A stretch of DNA of 17,556 nucleotides from Sulfurimonas sp. (GCA_015487435.1 WFPU01000066.1:1-17556); one strand, 5' to 3'; positions 7,233 to 13,646 are shown, counted from the stretch's first letter. The notes: generated by a model not told the origin, from the letters alone. A program made the numbers and translations.

Positions 7233-7946
7233 CTATGCCGCCTGCTGTTCAATCGATTTATACCAGAGCTTACTAGCCCCATCCCACCGAAAACCACACG
7301 CTTTAATACTGTCCTTCTTAGAGAAGATGTCATCGCCGACTACTATGAGATTTTGACCTTGTTCTACAACTGTTAATCCAAGATTATAAAGAGATGAATA
7401 GTCCATTGGTGTATGCGATTGTGTCATTTGTGGAATCTGCTGTGTAGGTTGCTGATAGCTTTGTTGTGACTGTTGCATTTGCTGTGGTTGTTGCATGTTC
7501 GTGGTCTGATTTTGATGCTGTCGGCTCTTATCATAGAGTGAATTGCCAAACTGATTACCAAAAGTACGAAATGCTCGTTTGATGGCATCAGTTACTGCTT
7601 CTTTTGCTCCACTTTCGTGTGCATCCGCAAGCGTTTTTGCAATACCCGTGCCAAACCCTACATCTTCACGAGTGACACTTTTTGAGTGGGTTAAATCATG
7701 TACTGTTACATTTACAACTGCTTTATAGCAGATGACATTATTTTGATTCTGATTTTGTTCCTGTGAGACCTGTTCGAGTTTTGAGATTGTGTAGCTCCAA
7801 TTACCGTACCCAAAAATTTTATTAGCTGTCTCAATTATATTAAATCCCTCTATGTAGAAGAGAGTGATGTTCCCTTTACTGCGACTTTTTATCCTACTGC
7901 TGTCTAGCTCATAGGCTAGAACTTGATTCTGTTTATCGTTAAACAT
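7233..7946 (-). CDS. Rad52/Rad22-family single-strand annealing protein with extra C-terminal module
   Basis: Rad52-type proteins form rings that anneal complementary single strands, and in phages and mobile elements they drive recombination. The N-terminal 140 residues carry the family pattern: IFGYGNWSY at 44-52, VTREDVGFG at 91-99, and the core helix HESGAKEAVTDAIKRAFRTF at 110-129 followed by GNQFGNSLYDK. A Gln-rich linker (about 144-178) follows, then a short module with KDSIKACGFRWDGASKLWYK at 211-230. This resembles DUF5710-type 'K..IKalGaRWD...k.WY' domains, which is unusual in a Rad52 protein. A near-perfect AAGGAGGT ribosome site precedes the ATG, 12 bases after the Gp157-like gene. 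It ends in QAA. Confidence 0.9.
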   Translation of the reverse strand: MFNDKQNQVLAYELDSSRIKSRSKGNITLFYIEGFNIIETANKIFGYGNWSYTISKLEQVSQEQNQNQNNVICYKAVVNVTVHDLTHSKSVTREDVGFGTGIAKTLADAHESGAKEAVTDAIKRAFRTFGNQFGNSLYDKSRQHQNQTTNMQQPQQMQQSQQSYQQPTQQIPQMTQSHTPMDYSSLYNLGLTVVEQGQNLIVVGDDIFSKKDSIKACGFRWDGASKLWYKSIEQQAA

Positions 7947-7958
7947 AGTATAACCTCC

Positions 7959-8546
7959 TTATGCTGCTTCTTGATTTTCAACAAGTGTGAGTAGCTCACT
8001 TGCTTGGTTATTTGTACTGTTGCGTTTTGAATTGACTTTGATTTTTGCAGGTATCTCTTCTGTTGTAATCCCTACCTCTACAAACTTATCGATTTCATCC
8101 ATCCCCTCAACTGTGAGCATTGCATCTTTTACTGCTTGCTCATCTATCACTACTTTACAAAAACCCAGTTGCACAAGAGCATCTTCATCTACGATTTTAA
8201 AGGTCTCTTTTGTTTTGGTTTTTGGTGGGGTGATTGTTATGGATGATATAGCTGTTCCATCGAGGCGGTCAATGCCATACTCTGTCAATACACTGGCGGT
8301 AGCTTCAAGTGCTGTAGTTTTTGCAAGGGTAAGAGACTTTTTAAGTGCTGTCATCTCTTTGATGTCATTTGAGAGATACTCTATCTTATTATCAATCTCT
8401 TTGATACTCAGACCAATGTAGTCTGTTTTTACATGATAAGGCTTATCTGATTCTAAAACTTGACGGATGTAGTTTTTAAACCACTCCGTATTATCTGGTT
8501 TGATGCGCTCCATCTCTGTTTGTAGTCTGTAGTTTGTCATTTTCAT
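7959..8546 (-). CDS. Gp157-like (siphovirus Gp157 family) protein
   Basis: The 195-residue protein has a central coiled coil (about 48-90, IDNKIEYLSNDIKEMTALKK) followed by a beta-rich part with ISSITITPPKTKTKETFKI and later GITTEEIPAKIKV. This is the layout of Siphovirus Gp157-like proteins: a coiled coil that limits metabolic self-synthesis, then short strands. Gp157 proteins are regularly encoded next to phage annealing proteins, and their biochemical role is not settled. The assignment rests on pattern and on neighbours (DUF932 upstream, Rad52-like downstream). The ATG at 8546 has AAGGAG 7 bases upstream; ATG 8540 is the alternative. The protein ends in EAA. Confidence 0.65.
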   Translation of the reverse strand: MKMTNYRLQTEMERIKPDNTEWFKNYIRQVLESDKPYHVKTDYIGLSIKEIDNKIEYLSNDIKEMTALKKSLTLAKTTALEATASVLTEYGIDRLDGTAISSITITPPKTKTKETFKIVDEDALVQLGFCKVVIDEQAVKDAMLTVEGMDEIDKFVEVGITTEEIPAKIKVNSKRNSTNNQASELLTLVENQEAA

Positions 8547-8557
8547 AATCTTGCTCC

Positions 8558-9367
8558 TTATGCTGCTAATGCCATTTGAGGCTGTTTAATTGTTGCGATA
8601 TGCTCTGCAATATTCCATAATTTTTGATTAATTTCTACATCTTTACTTATAGAGGTAATCTCTTTACTTGTAAATCTGCGACCTGTATCTTTATTTATAC
8701 CTGAGATATTGCCACGAATAAGATTCTCTTGAATGACATTCATAACGGTATAGAGGTCATTTTTGGTGTCTTCATCTCTATGTGGAATAAGCAAATCTGT
8801 ATGATTTACTTGCAGGTGTTTATCAAATCGTAGTGGAATGCTACTTTTTGCAAAGCTCTCTTTTTCAAGTTCTGAGAGTTCTATAGATTCAAGTTGTTGT
8901 ACCTTTTGCATAAGCTTTGGTTTGATAGCTGTGATTTGTTCAACCGCATAGGCTACATCGTTATCTCGCTCTCCTAAGTGTTTGATTTTATAGGTCTCAA
9001 ACACAGAATCTGCGATAACTAAACCGTTACTGCACACAAATCTAAAGAGCCCCGCTGATATAGAGAAGCTCTTACTTCTGTCATGGCTGTTAAAGAGTAA
9101 AAGCTCTACTGCATTTTCTTGTGGATGAAGTAAATCATCGAAGTGACGAAAGCGGACTAAGTGTTGTTGGTAGCCCTGTTTATCTTCATCTCTTACAGAT
9201 GCTTCACTTACTGTTACAGGGTACCAATTGTTTGCTCGTATCTCTTCAATAACATCGATTGTTGGGATGAAGTGGTACTTGTCACTTACATCATAGTGTG
9301 GTTCCTCTGTAAAGAGTGCTGGGGCTTGAGCTAAAAGCTCTTCGTTTGTTAGTGGAAATTTTGACAT
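8558..9367 (-). CDS. DUF932 domain protein
   Basis: The 269-residue protein matches DUF932, a family common on plasmids, phages and islands near recombination genes; its function is not established. Signature segments are YHFIPTIDVIEEIRANNWYPV (about 31-51), HLVRFRHF, a strand pair ending in SISAGLFRFVCSNGLVI (about 101-117), and the C-terminal region DDLYTVMNVIQENLIRG-like at about 205-220 followed by GRRFTSKEI. It is full length for the family. It has AAAGGA before the ATG. It starts the main part of the leftward operon, following two micro-ORFs, with an 11-base gap to the Gp157-like gene. Its C-terminus is ALAA, identical to the end of the ssrA tag. Confidence 0.88.
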   Translation of the reverse strand: MSKFPLTNEELLAQAPALFTEEPHYDVSDKYHFIPTIDVIEEIRANNWYPVTVSEASVRDEDKQGYQQHLVRFRHFDDLLHPQENAVELLLFNSHDRSKSFSISAGLFRFVCSNGLVIADSVFETYKIKHLGERDNDVAYAVEQITAIKPKLMQKVQQLESIELSELEKESFAKSSIPLRFDKHLQVNHTDLLIPHRDEDTKNDLYTVMNVIQENLIRGNISGINKDTGRRFTSKEITSISKDVEINQKLWNIAEHIATIKQPQMALAA

Positions 9368-9419
9368 GGTTTTATCCTTTTTTAATTTTGATTATGTGTT
9401 GTATTGTTAAGATGAAGTT

Positions 9420-9503
9420 TTACTCTTCATCCGACTCTAGTGTCTCTTTTAAAACCGTACCAACGGTTATGGCGATGGTTAACAGTGTAGATGGACTCCA
9501 CAT
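9420..9503 (-). CDS. Micro-ORF, 27 aa, hydrophobic segment with acidic tail
   Basis: This is a short open frame with a good AAGGAG ribosome site 7 bases before ATG 9503. The product begins MWSPSTLLTIAITVGTV and ends LKETLESDEE: residues 5-18 are hydrophobic enough for a short membrane helix, followed by an acidic tail. The start lies 2 bases after the stop of the 39-aa micro-ORF, and the DUF932 gene follows 52 bases later. Expression is unproven; the ribosome site and position are the support. An antisense open frame over the same bases has no comparable support. Confidence 0.5.
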   Translation of the reverse strand: MWSPSTLLTIAITVGTVLKETLESDEE

Positions 9504-9505
9504 GA

Positions 9506-9625
9506 TTATGCTCCTTGTAGTGGTGTGTAGTGTGGATTGTTTAGCGGGTTTATATGGACATCAAGACTATTCCACCATTGGGAATAGTCTTGAAAGTTGT
9601 TGTGTTTGAAATATGAGTTTTTCAT
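9506..9625 (-). CDS. Micro-ORF, 39 aa, leading the annealing operon
   Basis: An open frame from ATG 9625, preceded by AAAGGAG 4 bases upstream (ATG 9628 is in frame but too close), encodes 39 residues rich in Asn, Tyr, Trp and His (starts MKNSYFKHNNFQDY, ends HYTPLQGA). It has no membrane segment and no known family. The ribosome site of the next micro-ORF lies inside its last codons, indicating coupling. A perfect 13-bp inverted repeat lies inside the frame (9561-9593), so this could be a leader peptide whose translation affects a hairpin. Confidence 0.5.
   Translation of the reverse strand: MKNSYFKHNNFQDYSQWWNSLDVHINPLNNPHYTPLQGA
9561..9593. repeat. Perfect 13-bp inverted repeat, 7-base loop
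   Basis: TCAAGACTATTCC at 9561-9573 and GGAATAGTCTTGA at 9581-9593 are exact inverted copies around ACCATTG. No T tract follows on either strand, so it is not a standard terminator. It is inside the 39-aa micro-ORF at the head of the leftward operon. It could act as an RNA hairpin controlling the operon, a protein-binding site, or a replication-origin hairpin. Confidence 0.7.
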
Positions 9626-9720
9626 CATGCTCCTTTGTATGGTTTTCAGAGCTATGATATGTGGTTATAATTTTTTGGAAACTCTTGTTTATACTATTCG
9701 TGGCATAATAACAAGAACAA

Positions 9721-9755
9721 AAGTGCATAATTAAAGAAGGAAGTGCATATATGCA
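9721..9755 (+). promoter_or_regulatory. Twin AAGTGCATA repeats and palindrome at the start of the TPR/WYL operon
   Basis: AAGTGCATA occurs at 9721-9729 and 9741-9749, exactly 20 bases (about two helical turns) apart. The second copy runs into the start codon and forms the palindrome TGCATATATGCA at 9744-9755. The ribosome site AAGAAGG lies between the copies. The same-face spacing suits a bound regulator, possibly the WYL protein of this operon, blocking transcription or translation. The role is inferred. Confidence 0.45.
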
Positions 9756-10674
9756 AGATAATTACAAGACAATTGAACACCAAATTCGTAAGTACAGCTT
9801 CGAGTTTTTAAAAGTAAGTGAAATACCGCTCATTATGCTTGAAAACCTTAATGAAGCAAATCCCCAAATGATTGAAAACGCTCAAAAACCCAACCTTTTA
9901 GCAGCAGCCATTATCTATGTGTTTTTAAAAAAGAGTGGTTTAAACGGGAGAGGCGGTATAACTGCAAAAGATGTAGGAGCTTACTTTGATGTAAAAGCAC
10001 CTGCCATCTCTCAAAAGGCTTTTGATGTTGAGTCTAGCCTTTACACAGATGATGCGTTTGCACTAGAAAATGAGAATGATACTTATGAATTTATCGATAA
10101 GGACAGATTTAAGGTCAACGAACTCTATTGGGAATTTACCGAATCTCCAGACTCTGAAAATATCAAAAAGAGTATAAAAACACTCAAAAGTATCATCAAA
10201 AAAGATCCTGATTACTTTGATCCTTATATCTCTTTGTATGAGTACTATTTATTGGATGAAGATTTTGAGAATGCTTTTGAAACAATTGAAAAAGGCTTTG
10301 AGAGAGCATTAGATCTTTTAGATGACAACGGTAGATTTCCTGATGAGCTTCCTTGGGGTTTTATAGAGAACAGACACATTATTCGTATGATATTTAACTT
10401 TGGGATGTTTGTCTGGAGAGGTGGCAACAAAGATTTAGCTTTACAAATCTTCATGCAACTCCTTAGAACAAATCATAATGATAATGTAGGTGCAAGATAC
10501 TCTATAGTGGCAATTCTTGAAGGGTTTGGCTCTCAAGAGGAGTGGGAAGAGAAGTTTGAGAGTGACAATGGTATGGGCTTGGAGTATATGGCTGTGGAAG
10601 AGTGGTTTTACAAAGCAGCAGAGAAACATAGAAATATAATCGGCTGGTGGCTTGATTTAGAAGATGATGAATAA
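9751..10674 (+). CDS. TPR-like protein with N-terminal winged-helix region, partner of WYL regulator
   Basis: The 307-residue cytoplasmic protein has two parts. Residues about 48-95 (LLAAAIIYVFLKK...ITAKDVGAYFDVKAPAISQKA) look like a cyclin-like or DUF6398-style helix-turn-helix, with AISQKA as the recognition helix. Residues about 145-260 look like degenerate tetratricopeptide repeats (DPYISLYEYYLLDEDFENAFE, then GNKDLALQIFMQLL), expected to bind a protein partner. The C-terminus is acidic and Trp-rich. Its last 11 bases overlap the WYL regulator gene, so the two are coupled and may act together. I know of no enzymatic role. The start is ATG 9751 with AAGAAGG about 10 bases upstream. Confidence 0.7.
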   Translation: MQDNYKTIEHQIRKYSFEFLKVSEIPLIMLENLNEANPQMIENAQKPNLLAAAIIYVFLKKSGLNGRGGITAKDVGAYFDVKAPAISQKAFDVESSLYTDDAFALENENDTYEFIDKDRFKVNELYWEFTESPDSENIKKSIKTLKSIIKKDPDYFDPYISLYEYYLLDEDFENAFETIEKGFERALDLLDDNGRFPDELPWGFIENRHIIRMIFNFGMFVWRGGNKDLALQIFMQLLRTNHNDNVGARYSIVAILEGFGSQEEWEEKFESDNGMGLEYMAVEEWFYKAAEKHRNIIGWWLDLEDDE

Positions 10675-11557
10675 AGAGATGCCCACAAAAACGGATAAGC
10701 TCGCAGTACGGCTCACTTCCATCATAACACGGCTTAATGCCGGAGAGATACTGAGTGTAAAAGAGCTTGCGGATGAGTTTGCAGTTACCCAGAGAAGTAT
10801 TCAAAAAGACCTAAATGAAAGGGTAATGCAGTTTCTCCCTGTCACACATAAAAATGGGCAATACTATATGGAAGCTTATCTTTTAGGAAGGCTTACCTAT
10901 GATGATATACGAGACTTTGCCCTTTTAAGCGGTATTAATAAGCTTTACCCTGCAATCGATGATAGTGCCCTCTCGGATATATTAAATAAGAAAGTAAGTG
11001 ATGCACTGCTTGTTAAAGCAGGAGCCTATGAAGATATAAGCGCTAAAAAGGAAGAGTTTGACCTTATTCGCTTGGCGATTGTGCTTAAACATCAACTCTG
11101 TTTTACATATAAAGATAAAAAACGACTTCTAAACCCCTATAAACTGGTCAACAACAATGCTATTTGGTACTTGGTTGGCGATGAAGGTGGTGAATTAAAG
11201 ACTTACAGCTTTACAAAGATTGAGAAACTCTGTAAAACAGAGAAGTCGTTTACACCAAACAATGACTATAACGAGATTATCAACGATCCAAATAACAAAT
11301 GGTTTTCCAAAAACAAAATAAAAGTGATACTGGAGATAGACTCCAGTGTCGCTGAGTATTTTCTACGTCGTGAACTTTTGCCTCATCAGGTTGTACTCAA
11401 ACAGACAAAGAAGAAGCTTATCGTACAGACTACAGTCGCTTATGATGAAGAGATGCTAAAGATAATTCGATATTGGATACCCCATATTAAGATTGTTGAG
11501 CCGTATGAGCTTGATGAAAGACTAAGAGAAGAGTTATCTGCTTATTTACATACATAA
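10664..11557 (+). CDS. WYL domain transcriptional regulator
   Basis: The protein has the three-part WYL architecture. An N-terminal winged HTH is at about 10-70 (ILSVKELADEFAVTQRSIQKDL at 29-50). A WYL domain is at about 133-195, with LCFTYKDKKRLLNPYKL and the name-giving stretch IWYLVG at 167-172. A WCX-like C-terminus is at about 218-295. WYL domains sense ligands, often nucleic acids or nucleotides, and these regulators frequently control defence islands and DNA-damage responses. Two ATGs (10664, 10667) are possible. It overlaps the TPR gene by up to 11 bases. The promoter of the downstream toxin-antitoxin pair overlaps its last codons. Confidence 0.9.
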   Translation: MMNKEMPTKTDKLAVRLTSIITRLNAGEILSVKELADEFAVTQRSIQKDLNERVMQFLPVTHKNGQYYMEAYLLGRLTYDDIRDFALLSGINKLYPAIDDSALSDILNKKVSDALLVKAGAYEDISAKKEEFDLIRLAIVLKHQLCFTYKDKKRLLNPYKLVNNNAIWYLVGDEGGELKTYSFTKIEKLCKTEKSFTPNNDYNEIINDPNNKWFSKNKIKVILEIDSSVAEYFLRRELLPHQVVLKQTKKKLIVQTTVAYDEEMLKIIRYWIPHIKIVEPYELDERLREELSAYLHT

Positions 11558-11597
11558 AGAGAATATGCTATAATGTATGTATAAAAATAATACATAC
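11545..11597 (+). promoter_or_regulatory. Promoter and operator of the RHH/PIN toxin-antitoxin pair
   Basis: A -35 TTTACA at 11545-11550 and a -10 TATAAT at 11569-11574 are separated by 18 bases. Immediately downstream, GTATGTAT at 11575-11582 and ATACATAC at 11590-11597 are exact inverted repeats with a 7-base spacer. A related half-site TACATACAT overlaps the -35/spacer region. This is the expected layout for autorepression by a ribbon-helix-helix antitoxin. Confidence 0.7.
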
Positions 11598-11615
11598 TAT
11601 TTAAAGGAGTATAAT

Positions 11616-11882
11616 ATGGGTACTCTTACTGTTCGTAAGAATTTTAAATTTGATAAAGAACTTGTAGATAAAGTTGGCAATATTCTGCAGGAGCAAAACC
11701 TTAACTTTACACAACTGCTGACACACTACTTTCAGGCTATAGTTAAAGAACCTGAGCTTATTGAAACAATAGAAAAAAAATCAAAGCAAAGAACTGGAAA
11801 GTTTATAGGGATGCTTGATGGTGTAATAGGTAATACTGACTATAAAGAGATGAAAAAGAGCTATAATGAAAATCTTGCTTGA
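11616..11882 (+). CDS. Ribbon-helix-helix antitoxin
   Basis: The product (88 residues from ATG 11616) begins MGTLTVRKNFKFDKELVDKV, a beta strand followed by two helices (KELVDKVGNILQEQN and NFTQLLTHYFQAIVK), the ribbon-helix-helix DNA-binding fold. The C-terminal part (KQRTGKFIGMLDGVIG) would bind and inhibit the PIN toxin. ATG 11616 has AAAGGAG about 7 bases upstream. An earlier in-frame ATG at 11577 lies inside the operator and lacks a ribosome site, so it is rejected. The gene overlaps the toxin by 17 bases, typical of such pairs, and is probably autoregulated through the inverted repeat upstream. Confidence 0.85.
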   Translation: MGTLTVRKNFKFDKELVDKVGNILQEQNLNFTQLLTHYFQAIVKEPELIETIEKKSKQRTGKFIGMLDGVIGNTDYKEMKKSYNENLA

Positions 11883-12282
11883 TGCCAATATATGCCTAGA
11901 CCTGCTTGACACTTCACGACCAACTTCCAAAAGAAGTGTAGAGTGGTATCTTGCCAACAAAGATAACGAAGATTATGAGTTCTTTTTTTCAGGGGATTTC
12001 ATTACTACTTTTTATTATGTGCTCACAGAAAAAAGAAAGCACGATTCCAAAGCAACACTCTTAGCTATAGAAGCACTTAGTGAAGAAATAGTTCCACACT
12101 ATATCGCACATAATGACTTTACAAATGCAAAAGAAGCATTTTTTAATAACCTATGTGAGGACTTTGAAGACCTGTTGATACTTAGTAGTGCTTCTCGCAT
12201 AGATGTAAAACTCTTTGTAACAAATGATAAACAACTCCTACAATTAGGTAAATATCAAAACATAGAGATAGTTGTACCCTAA
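11866..12282 (+). CDS. PIN domain ribonuclease toxin (VapC-like)
   Basis: PIN toxins are Mg-dependent RNases that cut tRNA or rRNA. The 138-residue protein begins MKILLDANICLDLLD with Asp6 as first catalytic acid. EDFEDLLILSSA at 98-109 supplies Asp99 and Asp102. VTND at 118-121 is the C-terminal motif. In the middle, SGDFITTFYYVL at 42-53 aligns with the strand and helix where an acidic residue usually lies; here it appears to be Thr48, so one acid may be missing or shifted. It overlaps the antitoxin gene. No terminator is obvious in the 66 bases before the next gene. Confidence 0.85.
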   Translation: MKILLDANICLDLLDTSRPTSKRSVEWYLANKDNEDYEFFFSGDFITTFYYVLTEKRKHDSKATLLAIEALSEEIVPHYIAHNDFTNAKEAFFNNLCEDFEDLLILSSASRIDVKLFVTNDKQLLQLGKYQNIEIVVP

Positions 12283-12348
12283 AACGAACCAACCTTTCGC
12301 ACACTTATTCTATACTTTCTTCAGAAATACAAAAAACAGGAGAAAGCG

Positions 12349-13029
12349 ATGTTAGTAAGATTATTAATCGGTGGCGTTACATTGGCGGCGGCTGGATATG
12401 CAGCAAAAGAGTATTGTGAGGAGAATGGGTGTCCGTGGGATGATGAAGTGATTACACCTTCACCAAGCTATGAACACAAGCAAGAGAAAGAGCCAACAGA
12501 AAAAGTAAGCTATGAAAAAGCCCGTGAGTTTCATAAACGTAAAAAAGCGTTATACAAAACATCTATGAAAACATACCGTGAGTTCCTAGAAAAACACGAT
12601 ATAAAAGATGATACTCTACAAACAGATACAAAACTACTAAAACAGAAGTTTCCCGATACCATCATCGATGATGAGATTAGCTCTTATATGGAAAAAATCA
12701 TAAACATCTTAGAGACTCTTTCCTACAACCTTGCACTGCATATCAAGTTTGTTGGCTTGGATGAGAACAAGGAGATAGATGAAGAGAGCCTGCAAGTCAT
12801 TCAAACCTATGCAAAAAATATCTATGCTTTAGCACATGTTGCATTTTTCATAGATCCTTTCAATTATGAAATGATAACAAAGTTTAAGATGCCTGATACT
12901 TATTACCGTAAAAAACTCAACAAAGAAGGACTCCTCTCTACACTTGTAGAGGGGATGTCTCTTAGTGTGAAAAAAGAGAGCATTCATGTTGATTTAAGTG
13001 GTGAAACAGATGAGAGCACTGCTTCATAA
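12349..13029 (+). CDS. Unknown protein with N-terminal membrane segment
   Basis: The N-terminus MLVRLLIGGVTLAAAGYAAK is one hydrophobic helix with small residues, probably a membrane anchor. It is followed by CEENGCPW, two cysteines that could bond or bind metal, then a charged linker (about 35-60) and a helical domain with VSYEKAREFHKRKKALYKT and NILETLSYNLALHIKFVGLD. No family is recognised. The C-terminal domain is predicted cytoplasmic because the linker is Lys-rich. AGGAG lies before the ATG, and a TATACT -10-like sequence is at 12311. Its 3' end overlaps the next gene by about 20 bases, so the two are probably coupled. Confidence 0.75.
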   Translation: MLVRLLIGGVTLAAAGYAAKEYCEENGCPWDDEVITPSPSYEHKQEKEPTEKVSYEKAREFHKRKKALYKTSMKTYREFLEKHDIKDDTLQTDTKLLKQKFPDTIIDDEISSYMEKIINILETLSYNLALHIKFVGLDENKEIDEESLQVIQTYAKNIYALAHVAFFIDPFNYEMITKFKMPDTYYRKKLNKEGLLSTLVEGMSLSVKKESIHVDLSGETDESTAS

Positions 13030-13345
13030 AGTTAAAGAGTTCTATAGTAACTATAAGCTTATAGTTGAGATAGAAAAAAGAGCAGGACTTAGAGAGAGCC
13101 TCTTTCTCACACTTAAAAGAAAGTATATTCTTCACAAACAAAAAAGAAAAGCATATATACTTGGTCAAAGAGCTGCTCGGGGCAAGAATATCTACCTTAC
13201 ATTTGGTTCAGCGAAGACTCGTCCTAAGAGTGGAGAGGAGAGTTACAAAAGGTATGCTATGGCTATGAAACACTATAAACAGAATGTTTGTGATAGAGAG
13301 AGCTTTTTAGACGGGTTTAAAAAATTCACAGATGTCAACTCCTAA
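13010..13345 (+). CDS. Unknown small basic protein
   Basis: The product is about 111 residues, strongly basic (Lys/Arg-rich: LKRKYILHKQKRKAYILGQR) and largely helical. No family is recognised. Basic character could mean nucleic-acid or membrane-surface binding. The start is uncertain: ATG 13010 is preferred, but GTG 12998 is in frame and gives 115 residues; neither has a strong ribosome site, which fits translation coupled to the upstream gene it overlaps. Its last 39 bases overlap the 3' end of the convergent XRE gene, an unusually tight arrangement. Confidence 0.65.
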   Translation: MRALLHKVKEFYSNYKLIVEIEKRAGLRESLFLTLKRKYILHKQKRKAYILGQRAARGKNIYLTFGSAKTRPKSGEESYKRYAMAMKHYKQNVCDRESFLDGFKKFTDVNS

Positions 13346-13540
13346 GATTTGTGAGATTTTTAAGAGTTGTTCTATGTTGAAGTGAATGTTGTTGTAATAG
13401 ACTTCGGCACCAGAGACTATAGAGACAGATTTGTAGCCCATCTCTAAAGAGAGTTCAAGTTGAGATAAGCCTTTTGCTTTTCTATGGATTGCAACATTTT
13501 TGCCAATGCGTTTATGAAATGCCTCCGTAGTAATATGCAA
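13307..13540 (-). CDS. XRE-family HTH regulator
   Basis: The 77-residue protein is a single Cro/C1-type HTH: RIGKNVAIHRKAKGLSQLEL (11-30), then helix 2-3 and IEQLLKISQILGVDICEFF at 56-74, the usual final helices. The segment between (GYKSVSIVSGAEVYYN) departs from the common 'S...is.iE.G...p' but keeps its length. The start is TTG 13540; no in-frame ATG lies nearby, so translation may be weak. It is divergent from the 500-aa gene, and paired palindromes lie in the 106-base gap. It is probably the local repressor of the cassette to its right. Confidence 0.85.
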   Translation of the reverse strand: MHITTEAFHKRIGKNVAIHRKAKGLSQLELSLEMGYKSVSIVSGAEVYYNNIHFNIEQLLKISQILGVDICEFFKPV

Positions 13541-13550
13541 CAGCTTACAC

Positions 13551-13624
13551 CCTATTATGATAGATTATGTTTTGTGTAAGTTTATCTTCTGTACAATACT
13601 CAGGCAACCTATAATGATAGGTTG
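13551..13624. promoter_or_regulatory. Two related palindromes in the XRE/cassette divergent promoter region
   Basis: CAACCTAT-AATG-ATAGGTTG at 13605-13624 is a perfect 8-bp-arm palindrome and includes TATAAT (13610-13615), a likely -10 for the rightward gene at 13647. A degenerate copy CCTAT-TATG-ATAG occurs at 13551-13563, 57 bases away centre to centre, overlapping a -10-like TATCAT of the leftward XRE gene. Each site would cover one promoter, as expected for an XRE autorepressor. Binding is inferred. Confidence 0.6.
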
Positions 13625-13646
13625 TTTGCATTAAGGAATACGAAAA

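Noticed and set aside
7987..8421. Plus-strand 144-aa Ser/Val-rich frame
   Set aside because: It is fully antisense to the Gp157-like gene, whose operon context and ribosome sites are far better.
9316..9609. Plus-strand 97-aa frame before the TPR/WYL operon
   Set aside because: It is antisense to the DUF932 start and to both micro-ORFs; it has no ribosome site, and the micro-ORFs have strong ones.
10502..10804. Minus-strand frames across the TPR/WYL junction
   Set aside because: They are antisense to two coupled genes with recognised domains.
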